DNA of 26,812 nucleotides from UBA2040 sp002384725 (lineage in GTDB: Bacteria > Bacteroidota > Bacteroidia > Flavobacteriales_D > Crocinitomicaceae). The stretch spans positions 1 to 26,812 of the forward strand of contig CAWUXE010000008.1 in NCBI GenBank assembly GCA_963926475.1. The letters run 5' to 3'. Shown here in pieces: positions 7,249-14,904 of this stretch. The notes beneath the pieces are model-generated. The model was not told the DNA's origin. It searched no databases and saw only the letters and a list, made by a program, of their open reading frames with translations. How positions within the stretch are numbered: the first letter of the stretch is position 1; each line of letters opens with the position of its first letter. The translations under genes and the position numbers were made by a program.

Positions 7249-7435
7249 CACGAATTTCACGAATTTTCACGAATTAGAGGTGTAACTCGTTTGTTTTGTT
7301 TGCCACTAATTGCACTAACCTTACTGCCAAACAGGCACGGTTTTCACGGAGGGGTGGTTTGGTTTATGTTATTAAACACCTCTACCGTCAATATAATTTG
7401 CGAAAATTAGTGAAATTAGTGGCTTATCTTTCCTG
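7249..7435. repeat. CACGAATT / TTAGTGAAATTAGTGGC interspersed word repeat
   Basis: The spacer holds direct copies of CACGAATTT (7249-7275). It also holds an inverted pair, GCCACTAATTGCACTAA (7302-7318) and TTAGTGAAATTAGTGGC (7407-7423), complementary at 16 of 17 positions. AGAGGTGT near 7276 and ACACCTCT near 7375 form a second pair that interleaves with the first. No coding potential is seen. Confidence 0.65.
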
Positions 7436-7439
7436 ACAA

Positions 7440-7832
7440 CTATTTACCCAGAATCTCGGCAATATCTGGTCTGAAATACTGATCCGATTTCATCACTTTT
7501 CCATCTTCACGATAAATGGGTTCGCCATTTGCATCCAATTTACTCATGTTGGAGCGTTGAATTTCTTGGAAAACTTCTTCGATTTTGTGTTGCAATCCGT
7601 GTTTTAAAATCGTTCCACAAAGGATGTAAAGCATATCACCTAATGCATCTGCAATTTCGACAATATCACCTTCAAGAGCAGCTTCGAGATACTCTTCATT
7701 CTCTTCGGACATCAGCCTGTGACGTAGGTCAATTTCCGCTGTTGGCAAATCGACAGTTGGTGAATAATTATTTCCGATTTTGAAGGCTGTATGAAATTTT
7801 TCTACTGCTGAAATGGTATCTTGTAAAGTCAT
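7440..7832 (-). CDS. MazG/PRA-PH-like nucleotide pyrophosphohydrolase
   Basis: A 130-aa all-alpha pyrophosphohydrolase with the EEx(N)EE...ExxD arrangement: MSEENEEYLEAA (41-52) followed by EIADALGDMLYI (59-70). The C-terminal tail (KLDANGEPIYREDGKVMKS) resembles proteins annotated as phosphoribosyl-ATP pyrophosphohydrolase-like. The lack of his genes nearby makes a histidine role unlikely, so general nucleotide cleaning is a better guess. The start is MTLQDTISAV at 7832, since residues encoded upstream to 7937 are unlike the family and overlap the lipoprotein gene. This is the second MazG-fold protein within 2.2 kb, and the two are not close in sequence. Confidence 0.85.
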   Translation of the reverse strand: MTLQDTISAVEKFHTAFKIGNNYSPTVDLPTAEIDLRHRLMSEENEEYLEAALEGDIVEIADALGDMLYILCGTILKHGLQHKIEEVFQEIQRSNMSKLDANGEPIYREDGKVMKSDQYFRPDIAEILGK

Positions 7833-7925
7833 TCGTGCTATTTTTTGTCGAAAATAAGGAATTTTCTTTGTTCCAACAATCCTCAAAAAATGCTTGTTTT
7901 TATTCTTATTGAAAATCCCACGGAT

Positions 7926-8206
7926 ATGAGCTTCCATCGACTTGCTATGCTGTTTGTTTCTTTCTCTATTTTAATCGCCTGCGGAACAAATGAAACGGTT
8001 GTCCGAAAAAAAACGGCGAAAAAAAAGGAACCCACATCATATCCGTTCCTATCATAGAAAAACCGATGGTGATAAAAGGAGAAGTCCAAGAAATGACAGA
8101 TTTGTATATAGAAAGATCAGTTCAAGACTATTTCATCAAATTTTGTGAAAGTAAAGTGACACGAAAAGAAGTCGAAAATGCTCTTTCTGCTCAAAATCAA
8201 TTATAA
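7926..8206 (+). CDS. Small lipoprotein with -1 frameshift at an A_AAA_AAG site
   Basis: From ATG 7926 the frame encodes MSFHRLAMLFVSFSILIACG, a clear lipoprotein signal with Cys at residue 19. It continues through two A8 tracts and stops at 8055-8057 (about 43 aa). The -1 frame entered at the second A8 tract (8019-8026) stays open to TAA 8204-8206 and adds about 60 plausible residues (VPIIEKPMVIKGEVQEMTDL and onward), giving about 93 aa. In the zero frame the junction reads A AAA AAG (8021-8027), the same heptamer as the dnaX frameshift site. Immediately after it, GGAAC/GTTCC could form a small stem. A homopolymer base loss (true or sequencing) explains the data equally well. The family is unknown. 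Confidence 0.55.
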
Positions 8207-8337
8207 AAACCCTCAAAATTGAAATAGAGTACAAATAGGGAGAATGGGACAATTGTCAAGAAAACAAAGAAGAGAAAGTTGCAAGTAGGACTGGACAGTA
8301 TGTTATCATTCATAAAATTATTCGATAGAAAAACGGT

Positions 8338-9252
8338 CTATTTTTTCTTCTTCATCTTCATCCAGGGCACATCACTTCCTTGAGCATTAGCGATAACCCG
8401 AAATCCAACATTTGGAGCGGCACCTTCGTAGGGATTAAAACTTTCGTTTCGCACATCATATCCTGGATCTTTCCATGAACCGCCGACAACGATATCTTTA
8501 TCAGCGACCAACTCGGCTACGTTTCCATTCATGTTATACAAACCATAGCCATTTGGCCAGTAGGATTGTGAAGGAGCCGTCACGTCTACAAAGTCACCAG
8601 AAGCAACTCCGCCAGCATCATTTCTCACTACAACCAACTTCCCTGTAGAATCACGTGAAATATTTTCTGCGCCAAATCGAACATAGTTTGCCAATTGACT
8701 TCCTTCTTTATTTGTTAAGTATGGTCCACCCCAACTGTATGCACCCATGGTTAAACCACCTTTTGCTGCGTAAATCCATTCATCGTGAGTTGCAAGTCGG
8801 AATTTTAACTTCTTTCCTCCACCTTCTAAATTCGGCATGAAATGATCCGATAACCATTCGCAATAAAGTTCAGCTGCTTCTTTTGTAATATTCACAACAG
8901 GAAAATCTCTATACGCCGGATGAGAGTGATAAAAATCTACGTATTTATTATTGAATGAGCTTGCAGTGTTCCACTTATTAGAATCAACTAAACAAATCGC
9001 TAATTTTTCAGTGTCGCCTTTTACCCTTAAATCGGAAAGAAATTCCATCCAATGAAAATTAGTGATTTCACCTTTCATCATGATGAAGGAGTTAATTGAT
9101 TTCGATTCACCATTCCACTCCAATTTTCCAGAGGGAACGAAAGTATAACCATTATTGAGAGCTTTGTATTTATTTCGGGTTATATTCTGGCTGAACGACA
9201 ATAAAGCCAATGAAATGAAGCCGCCAAGTGCAAGAGTAAAAATTGTTTTCAT
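8338..9252 (-). CDS. Secreted SUMF1/FGE-fold protein (GldJ/GldK-like domain), probably non-catalytic
   Basis: A 304-aa protein with an N-terminal signal peptide ending near LLSFSQ. A formylglycine-generating-enzyme/C-type-lectin-like domain then fills the chain. Recognisable marks are PVVNITKEAAELYCEWLS, FRLATHDEWIYAAKGG, YGLYNMNGNVAELVAD and the C-terminal VGGSWKDPGYDVRNES...VGFRVI. The active-site cysteines of true FGE are absent from the C-terminal region, so sulfatase maturation is unlikely. In Bacteroidota this fold also appears in the gliding/secretion proteins GldJ and GldK, which are longer lipoproteins. It is intact, unlike its neighbours on both sides. Its role is unknown. Confidence 0.75.
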   Translation of the reverse strand: MKTIFTLALGGFISLALLSFSQNITRNKYKALNNGYTFVPSGKLEWNGESKSINSFIMMKGEITNFHWMEFLSDLRVKGDTEKLAICLVDSNKWNTASSFNNKYVDFYHSHPAYRDFPVVNITKEAAELYCEWLSDHFMPNLEGGGKKLKFRLATHDEWIYAAKGGLTMGAYSWGGPYLTNKEGSQLANYVRFGAENISRDSTGKLVVVRNDAGGVASGDFVDVTAPSQSYWPNGYGLYNMNGNVAELVADKDIVVGGSWKDPGYDVRNESFNPYEGAAPNVGFRVIANAQGSDVPWMKMKKKK

Positions 9253-9357
9253 ACGAATAGTTTCTATTTACTTCCTTAAACGTTAAAGTAATAATAAGTT
9301 ACGTTCCAATATCAATTATCTCTACTTTTAATCCACTTGTAAAACTCAATACAAAAA

Positions 9358-9821
9358 ATGAGCAACTCGGAACTTATTTCAAAATTCTACAAAGCTTTTG
9401 CCAATGGAGATACTAGAACAATGGCAGAATGTTATCACGAGAATATCATTTTTGAAGATCCTGCTTTTGGACAACTTCAAGACGAAAGAGCGAAAAAATG
9501 CGGGAGATGTTGCTTTCAAGAGCGAAAGGTGAACTCAAAGTAGAATTCTCTGACATTTCAGCGGAAGAAAAAACGGGAAAAGCAAAATGGATTGTGACGT
9601 ACAATTACGGGCAAAAAAAACGAAAAGTAATCAATCCTGTTTCGGCTTCTTTTAAATTTAAAGATGGCAAAATCATTGAGCATCTTGACGATTTTGATGC
9701 GTGGAAGTGTTCAAAACAGGCCTTTGGCCTGCCAGGGTATTTGTTCGGTTGGTCTGGTTTTATGAAGAAGAAAAATCAGAAGACGACGAATGGGTTGTTG
9801 GTTAAGTATATGACGCAATGA
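9358..9821 (+). pseudogene. NTF2/SnoaL-like protein, frame broken at an A6 tract
   Basis: The first frame gives MSNSELISKFYKAFANGDT and a FEDPAFGQL segment, typical of the start of small SnoaL/NTF2-fold proteins, then diverges after A6 (9493-9498). The -1 frame continues MREMLLSRAKGEL through KWIVTYNYGQKKRKVINPVS and KFKDGKIIEHLDDFD, the rest of the same fold. It ends at TGA 9819-9821. The joined product would be about 154 aa. A single missing base in the A-tract restores it. The heptamer is not a canonical slippery site, so mutation or a sequencing error is likelier than programmed shifting. The stop overlaps the next ATG as ATGA. Confidence 0.7.
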
Positions 9822-10004
9822 AGTGGCGGAACTATATCCCTTACGTCAACTTCATATTGGCCTGTGCCTTTGATTATTTGGACTTCTATTAATGTGTTTT
9901 TTGCAAAATCAGACAGCATGTTAATTGGACTGTTTCTTATTTTACAAGCCATTATTTCAGCTTACTATTTAGCGATGTTTATTTATAGTTTAGTCCTATT
10001 TTAG
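9818..10004 (+). pseudogene. Small two-helix membrane protein with broken frame
   Basis: The ATG at 9818 overlaps the preceding TGA (ATGA), suggesting coupling to the NTF2-like gene. The frame reads MKWRNYIPYVNFILACAF and soon stops at a TAA. Removing one base near 9872 continues it as IIWTSINVFFAKSDSMLIG and a strongly hydrophobic helix (LFLILQAIISAYYLAMFIY), ending at TAG 10002-10004. The restored product would be about 62 aa with two membrane segments. No family is recognised. It is the third broken frame within 2.1 kb. Confidence 0.45.
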
Positions 10005-10016
10005 AAAAGAAATTCA

Positions 10017-10091
10017 ATGACTGAACGAAACATGCCGGAAGGAATCTTATTGTTGTTTTTACTCGTCGTTCCTTTCGTTTTTCTATTGTAG
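10017..10091 (+). CDS. Possible 24-aa hydrophobic peptide
   Basis: ATG 10017 to TAG 10091 encodes MTERNMPEGILLLFLLVVPF and four more hydrophobic residues: a short polar head and one membrane helix. It follows the broken membrane gene in the same frame as its second half, and overlaps the end of aroA convergently by nine bases. It could be a real small membrane peptide or the C-terminal continuation of the broken gene after an in-frame stop. Confidence 0.25.
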   Translation: MTERNMPEGILLLFLLVVPFVFLL

Positions 10092-11324
10092 TTTCTGCAG
10101 GTCCGACCAAAATTCAGGATAACTTTTCGCCACCGCTTCCGGATTTTCGACTTCAATCTCTGATTCTGAAAACAAACCTAAAATACCCAAACACATTGCA
10201 ATTCGGTGATCGTTGCAAGAAGATGTTTTCCCACCTTTTATGGATTTAGAACCATGAACAATCAGCACATCATTTTTATAATCCAAGTCAACTTTTACAC
10301 CAATTTTCTCAAATTCAGATTGTATCGTTATTCCTCTATCACTTTCTTTATGCACCAGACGATGCAAGCCAAACAACTTCGATTCGCCCTCCGTCAAAGC
10401 AGAAAAAGCGGAAAGAGCTGGAAATAAATCGGGTGCATTGGTCAAATCACATTCCAATGAAGTTCGGTTTACCCCGTCGATTTGAATCATTCCCGTTTCG
10501 AAATGAACCTTGCAATTGGCAGCGAGAAAAACATCCAAAATAAACTTATCGGCTTGTAAACTACTCATGGTTAAATCCTTCAACCAAATATCTTTTCCTA
10601 AGGCAGACGCAACTAACCAAAAAGCAGCCGAACTCCAATCTCGTTCAATAGTATACTCTTTCGCTTTGTATGTTTGATTTCCAGGAATGACGAATTTTTT
10701 AATTCCCTGCTTTTCAATTATTATCCCAAAATGGCGGAGAGTTTTCAAAGTCATTTCGACATAAGGAGCACTGTTCAATTCTTCAACGTGCAATACAGAA
10801 TCATTTTTCGCAAGTGGCAAAGCCATTAACAAACCAGAAATGTATTGTGAACTTTGCTTGCCACTCACTGTCAATTCTCCACCATCAAAACCTCCTTGAA
10901 TCTTCATTGGAAGCCTTCCCTCATTGTCCTCAATAAATGGGATCCTATTCTCGAAATTATCTTTAAAAAATCCAAAAGGACGATCCAATAAAGACCCTTC
11001 TCCATTGATCCGAAATTCGCCAGAATGAATAATGCACAAGCTTGTCATCAGGCGAGAACCTAAACCACTTTCACCACAATTCAAAGTCAAAGTTTCAGGA
11101 AATTGGTGTGTTCCTTCAATGCACAATTCACCTTTTTTTTCTGTGATTTTAGCTCCAATAGACAGTATGTTTTCAAGCATTGATAACTCATCTTTACTAT
11201 CACCAATGCCTTTAATAGCAACTCTGCTTTCAACCAAGCTTGCCGCAAGTAAGGCTCTTTGGCTATCACTTTTGGAAGCAGGAACTCGTATTGTTTTTCG
11301 ATTAAATTCGGTTGGCACTTTCAT
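10083..11324 (-). CDS. aroA: 3-phosphoshikimate 1-carboxyvinyltransferase (EPSP synthase)
   Basis: A 413-aa EPSP synthase that joins shikimate-3-phosphate and PEP in the shikimate pathway. The substrate-binding motifs are visible: PASKSDSQRALLAASL near the N-terminus, NCGESGLGSRLMTS, GKQSSQYISGLLMALPLA, the DLFPALSAF segment, and NDHRIAMCLGI and SYPEFW at the C-terminus. The sequence is a little shorter than enteric AroA but has every active-site block. It starts at ATG 11324, two bases after the upstream DAHP synthase/chorismate mutase gene, so both are surely one operon. It ends convergently against a small hydrophobic ORF. Confidence 0.96.
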   Translation of the reverse strand: MKVPTEFNRKTIRVPASKSDSQRALLAASLVESRVAIKGIGDSKDELSMLENILSIGAKITEKKGELCIEGTHQFPETLTLNCGESGLGSRLMTSLCIIHSGEFRINGEGSLLDRPFGFFKDNFENRIPFIEDNEGRLPMKIQGGFDGGELTVSGKQSSQYISGLLMALPLAKNDSVLHVEELNSAPYVEMTLKTLRHFGIIIEKQGIKKFVIPGNQTYKAKEYTIERDWSSAAFWLVASALGKDIWLKDLTMSSLQADKFILDVFLAANCKVHFETGMIQIDGVNRTSLECDLTNAPDLFPALSAFSALTEGESKLFGLHRLVHKESDRGITIQSEFEKIGVKVDLDYKNDVLIVHGSKSIKGGKTSSCNDHRIAMCLGILGLFSESEIEVENPEAVAKSYPEFWSDLQKLQ

Positions 11325-11326
11325 TT

Positions 11327-12400
11327 TTAATCCTTTTTGGGATTCATCACCTTGGTTTGGCGACGAATCGATTCCTGATGAATGGCATCCATGGTTTGAC
11401 GGATAAAAAGAGGTGTCAATTGATATTTCACGCTTCTTGAAAGTCGGGAATTTTTAACTCGTGCCCAATGTTCTTGTTGCAGAATAGTTATGTTGTGGTT
11501 TCGTTTCAGTTCTCCTGCGGCCTCACTAATTTGCATTCTTTCCGAGAGTAAGTCAAAAATTCGATCGTCCAAAACACCAATTTTCTGGCGAATATCTTCC
11601 AAGTTCTTTTCCGCATCTTCTCCAACTGACGTTTCACGTAAAATCAAATTATTGATTATTTTTTCTAATCCATCGGCGGTCACTTGCTGTTTCGCATCCG
11701 ACCATGCTTCGTCCGGATTAGGATGTGTTTCAATCATCAATCCTTCAAAATTCAAATCCATCGCTTTTTGACTTACTTCCATCAACAAGTCTCTTCTTCC
11801 AGAAATATGGCTTGGGTCACAAATTAATGGGACATGTGGCATTCTTTCACGGAAAGCAATCGGAATTTCCCAGTTGGGTACGTTTCTGTATTTGGGATGA
11901 TTGTAGAAAGAAAAACCACGATGAATTCCCGTTAAATCTTTTAATCCTGCTTTCTCTAATCGCTCAAAGGCCCCTATCCACAGCTCTAAATCTGGATTGA
12001 TGGGGTTTTTAACCATAACTGGAACAGAAACTCCATTGAGCGCATCTGCAATTTCTTGAACAGCGAAAGGGTTTACTGAAGTCCGCGCGCCAATCCATAA
12101 TACATCGACACCCGCTTTTAAGGCTTGTTCGGCATGATTCGCATTCGCAATTTCGGTGCACGTAGGCAATTTAGCCAATTCCCCAGCTTCGATCAACCAC
12201 GGCAAACCAACTGCTCCCACACCTTCAAAAGAATCAGGTCGTGTACGTGGTTTCCAAATACCACCACGGAGCAATCTGATTTCACTTTTTTGAGCTATTT
12301 CTATCGCAATTTGGGTGACTTGATCGCGCGATTCGACACTACATGGACCAGCAATTAAATACGGTTTTTCGCTTTCAAAAATTTCTTTGGATAAGTTCAC
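11327..12400 (-). CDS. Bifunctional DAHP synthase / chorismate mutase (type II)
   Basis: A 357-aa fusion. Residues 1 to about 255 form a type I-beta DAHP synthase (KdsA-like), with AGPCSVESRDQV, RGGIWKPRTRPDSFEGVG and CDPSHISGRRDLL. It condenses PEP and erythrose-4-phosphate at the entry to the shikimate pathway. From about residue 262 an AroQ-type chorismate mutase helix bundle follows (LEDIRQKIGVLDDRIFDLLS, ISEAAGELKRNHN). Such a fusion is common in Bacteroidota and lets the mutase domain contribute to feedback control. It starts at GTG 12400; a TAA three codons upstream excludes other starts. It is followed by aroA at two bases. Confidence 0.94.
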   Translation of the reverse strand: MNLSKEIFESEKPYLIAGPCSVESRDQVTQIAIEIAQKSEIRLLRGGIWKPRTRPDSFEGVGAVGLPWLIEAGELAKLPTCTEIANANHAEQALKAGVDVLWIGARTSVNPFAVQEIADALNGVSVPVMVKNPINPDLELWIGAFERLEKAGLKDLTGIHRGFSFYNHPKYRNVPNWEIPIAFRERMPHVPLICDPSHISGRRDLLMEVSQKAMDLNFEGLMIETHPNPDEAWSDAKQQVTADGLEKIINNLILRETSVGEDAEKNLEDIRQKIGVLDDRIFDLLSERMQISEAAGELKRNHNITILQQEHWARVKNSRLSRSVKYQLTPLFIRQTMDAIHQESIRRQTKVMNPKKD

Positions 12401-12425
12401 GAATTGGTTTTAATCAAATAACAAG

Positions 12426-12433
12426 CAAAGGTA
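12426..12433 (-). promoter_or_regulatory. -7 element (TACCTTTG) of the aro operon
   Basis: TACCTTTG on the minus strand is an exact TAnnTTTG match ending 25 bases before the GTG start of the DAHP synthase fusion. It lies in the 78-nt gap after tsaB, so the aro genes have their own promoter. No clear -33 element is seen. Confidence 0.5.
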
Positions 12434-12478
12434 AGGAATAGTTTTGCTTTGCTTCAGGAGAAACAAGCTGTTAACTTT

Positions 12479-13156
12479 TTATTTTTTCTTGGGAGGAACG
12501 GTGTAAAATTCTTTCAAGTAAAAAGGTTCGAAATACGCCAGGTCTTCAAATTCTTGGTTGATGTATTTGTAATATATTTTCTCAACCTGACCACTAGCAC
12601 TGCAAAGTACCTCGTCTTCAAATTGAATATTTCTTTCTGACCAAAATTCCTTCATCTTCGGCATACCGTCGCCAACGAGAACGAAAGGCTCAAAATTCAA
12701 GTAAGTCGACTCGTCTAAAATATCTGCAGAAATTGGTTTCAAAACGTTCGAATCTGACGAATAAATACCGCAATACACTTCCATTCGCCTTGCATCTATC
12801 ATTGCACAAATCGTGGAATCGGGATGCATTTTTCGCGCTTCGTAAGCCAAACTTTCTATTGAAGAAATGGACAACAAAGGAATATTCAAGGCATAACACA
12901 ATCCTTTTGCAGTAGAGGTTCCGATTCTCAATCCTGTATAGGAACCTGGACCCGAAGAAACCGAAACACCTGAGAGCTGATCGATCTGTAATTCAGCCGT
13001 GTACATGACATCTTGAATATAGAGGGTCAATTTTTCGCCATGGGCAAAAGCATCATCGTTTGATTCTTTTTTGGCAATTTCGTTTCCATTTTTGGATAAA
13101 ACCACCGAACAAACTTTGGTGCTCGTTTCCAAATGAAGGAGATAAATATCAGACAT
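12479..13156 (-). CDS. tsaB: tRNA N6-threonylcarbamoyladenosine biosynthesis protein TsaB
   Basis: A 225-aa ASKHA-fold protein that scaffolds TsaD and TsaE during t6A37 formation on ANN-decoding tRNAs. It starts MSDIYLLHLETST and carries the hallmark SSGPGSYTGLRIGTSTAKGL near residue 70, then a SIESLAYEA segment and an IDARRMEVYCGIY segment, both usual for TsaB. Its ATG (13156-13154) overlaps the stop of the upstream response regulator by one base (TAATG), so the two are translated from one message. The C-terminal tail is basic (PPKKK). Confidence 0.93.
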   Translation of the reverse strand: MSDIYLLHLETSTKVCSVVLSKNGNEIAKKESNDDAFAHGEKLTLYIQDVMYTAELQIDQLSGVSVSSGPGSYTGLRIGTSTAKGLCYALNIPLLSISSIESLAYEARKMHPDSTICAMIDARRMEVYCGIYSSDSNVLKPISADILDESTYLNFEPFVLVGDGMPKMKEFWSERNIQFEDEVLCSASGQVEKIYYKYINQEFEDLAYFEPFYLKEFYTVPPKKK

Positions 13157-13845
13157 TATTCAGGGCATTCCAATTTAAATCCAACACCATGAATGTTCAA
13201 GATTTGTACTTTTTCGTCTCCCGCTAAATACTTCCGAAGTTTGGTGATAAACACATCCAAACTTCTTCCTACAAAATAATCATCTTGACCCCAAACGGCT
13301 GTCAAAAGAATTTCACGTGCTATAACTTTATTTTTATTTTTGGCGAGTATCGCTAAAATTTGATTTTCTTTTTTCGTTAAGTTTTTCGTCTCTTTATCTA
13401 GCTTTACCTCATGTTGCTCGCTATCAAAGTGAAACTTACCAATTTGAAAGCCAGTCATTTGATCCTCAACTAGATCTAAGTTCACTCTTTTTAAAAGAGA
13501 ATGAATTCTCAATTCAAATTCGTCGAAATTGAATGGTTTTGTCAAATAATCATCACCCCCAGCTTTGAAACCAGCTACTTTATCCTCAGTCATGGATTTT
13601 GCAGTCAAAAATAAAATCGGAACTTCCTTATCTACTTTTCGAATTTCTTGGGCAAGAGTAAATCCGTCTTTCTTTGGCATCATGACATCAAAGATTCCCA
13701 AGTGAAATTTTTCTTGATTAAATCTTTGTATTGCTTCAACACCATCACAACATAAAGTAACCTCGTAACCAAGATTTTTTAAATGATCACTAATTACAAA
13801 ACCTAAGCTTGTGTCGTCTTCAACTAATAAAATTTTCGCATTCAT
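13156..13845 (-). CDS. OmpR-family response regulator (RprY-like), no partner kinase here
   Basis: A 229-aa two-domain regulator. The receiver has the acidic pair ED/D (9-11), phospho-acceptor Asp53 in FDVMMPKKDG, Thr81 and Lys103 in LTKPF. A winged-helix DNA-binding domain follows (from about 130; WGQDDYFVGRSLDVFITKLR). The recognition region differs from the two PhoB-like regulators in this window, so it reads other sites. It resembles RprY/RagA-type regulators of Bacteroidota. No histidine kinase is adjacent; the downstream neighbour is tsaB, coupled by TAATG. A weak promoter candidate, TAACTTTC, lies at 13871-13864. Confidence 0.9.
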   Translation of the reverse strand: MNAKILLVEDDTSLGFVISDHLKNLGYEVTLCCDGVEAIQRFNQEKFHLGIFDVMMPKKDGFTLAQEIRKVDKEVPILFLTAKSMTEDKVAGFKAGGDDYLTKPFNFDEFELRIHSLLKRVNLDLVEDQMTGFQIGKFHFDSEQHEVKLDKETKNLTKKENQILAILAKNKNKVIAREILLTAVWGQDDYFVGRSLDVFITKLRKYLAGDEKVQILNIHGVGFKLECPE

Positions 13846-14023
13846 GCACTCGAGAATTTAGCCGAAAGTTAGTTATTTTTTGGGGATGGGATATAAGTAA
13901 ATTGTTATAAAATTGATCCGAAATCTACTTGGGAAAATTTGAAACTTAAAGTCACTTGGTTTTATGTATCGCAATGACTAAATAATATTGAGTAGGTGTT
14001 TTTTTAAACGTAAAAAAAATATC

Positions 14024-14090
14024 AAAAAAATAAGAGCTTTAAACTGGTGTTTAAAGCTCTTATTACACTAATCAACCTAACTAACTACTC
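14024..14090 (-). ncRNA. Putative small RNA (~65-70 nt) with own promoter and terminator
   Basis: No ORF fits here, yet a complete transcription unit is visible on the minus strand. It has a TTG at 14124-14122, a 19-nt spacer, the -7 element TATATTTG at 14102-14095, and a predicted start near 14090. A TAGTTAGTTAGGTTGATTAG segment follows, then a perfect 16-bp stem (14064-14049 with 14044-14029, loop of four) running into a T-run at 14030-14024. The unit lies alone in the 378-nt gap between two divergent response regulator genes. The rest of that gap (13858-14020 and 14125-14223) shows only A/T tracts. The 5' segment would be single-stranded and is a natural pairing region. I cannot confirm membership in a known RNA family. 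Confidence 0.55.
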
Positions 14091-14094
14091 ATCA

Positions 14095-14124
14095 CAAATA
14101 TACATTTTAAATCTTACCCTCCAA
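14095..14124 (-). promoter_or_regulatory. Consensus promoter (TTG-N19-TATATTTG) of the putative small RNA
   Basis: TTG (14124-14122) and TATATTTG (14102-14095) are separated by exactly 19 bases, the typical Bacteroidota -33/-7 spacing. The only other promoter in this window with both boxes at this spacing is that of the TonB-dependent receptor. Confidence 0.65.
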
Positions 14125-14223
14125 ATTTTCAATAATGTTTTTTTTTAAAAACGTTTTTTTTTCACAAGTAGCTTATTAAAAGCCTAATTCTAATTAACTT
14201 GGCCTAGTAAAACGCAAATTAAC

Positions 14224-14904
14224 ATGAACAAATCCGTTCTCATAGTAGATGACGATGAAGATATCAGAACGCTTCTAGAATACAATCTCTCCAAGGAAGG
14301 TTTTCAAACATTTTGTGCCGAGAACGGAGTTGAGGCTATAAAAATCGCCAAGGAAGTTCATCCAGATTTGATTTTATTAGATATAATGATGCCCGAAATG
14401 GATGGCATGGAGGTATGTGAAACATTGCGATCGACTCCTGGATTCGAAAATACGTACATCTGTTTTTTAACTGCGCGAGGCGAAGATTACAGTCAAGTAG
14501 CAGGCCTAGATGCCGGAGCCGATGACTACGTAACGAAACCAATAAAAATGCGCGTATTAATTTCCCGTATCAAAGCCGTGTTTCGCCGCAATCTTCAGAA
14601 TGGCTCGACAAACTCGTCCAACGAACTAAGAATAAATAGAAATAAATACGTCGTCGAAAAAGGGAATGATGAAATTCAACTTCCGAGAAAAGAATTTGAA
14701 TTGATTGCTTTATTGATGTCCAAGCCGGATAATGTCTTTCAACGATCAGAAATATTGGATACTGTATGGGGAACTGACATTGTAGTTGGAGATAGAACAA
14801 TAGATGTGCACATTCGAAAACTACGTGAAAAGTTAGGTGATGAATTAATAGTAACGGTAAAAGGTGTGGGATACAAATATTCTACAAACGAAAAAAAGTC
14901 CTAA
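14224..14904 (+). CDS. PhoB-like response regulator (orphan paralog)
   Basis: A 226-aa OmpR/PhoB-family regulator with receiver residues DDD (10-11 region), phospho-acceptor Asp53 in LDIMMPEMDG, Thr83 and Lys105 in VTKPI. The winged-helix domain has recognition segment VGDRTIDVHIRKLREKLG. It is the same length as the regulator at 23862, with a near-identical recognition helix and a receiver about half identical, so both probably read the same sites. It has no kinase beside it and may be phosphorylated by the PhoR-like kinase at 24539. It begins the phosphate island; the next gene converges on it. No 11-bp phased TTAA array is seen upstream. Confidence 0.88.
   Translation: MNKSVLIVDDDEDIRTLLEYNLSKEGFQTFCAENGVEAIKIAKEVHPDLILLDIMMPEMDGMEVCETLRSTPGFENTYICFLTARGEDYSQVAGLDAGADDYVTKPIKMRVLISRIKAVFRRNLQNGSTNSSNELRINRNKYVVEKGNDEIQLPRKEFELIALLMSKPDNVFQRSEILDTVWGTDIVVGDRTIDVHIRKLREKLGDELIVTVKGVGYKYSTNEKKS

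Noticed and set aside
14150..14223. Pho-like site before the orphan phoB at 14224
   Set aside because: TAA and TTAA words are present but spaced 4-19 bases apart without the 11-bp period seen at the other sites.
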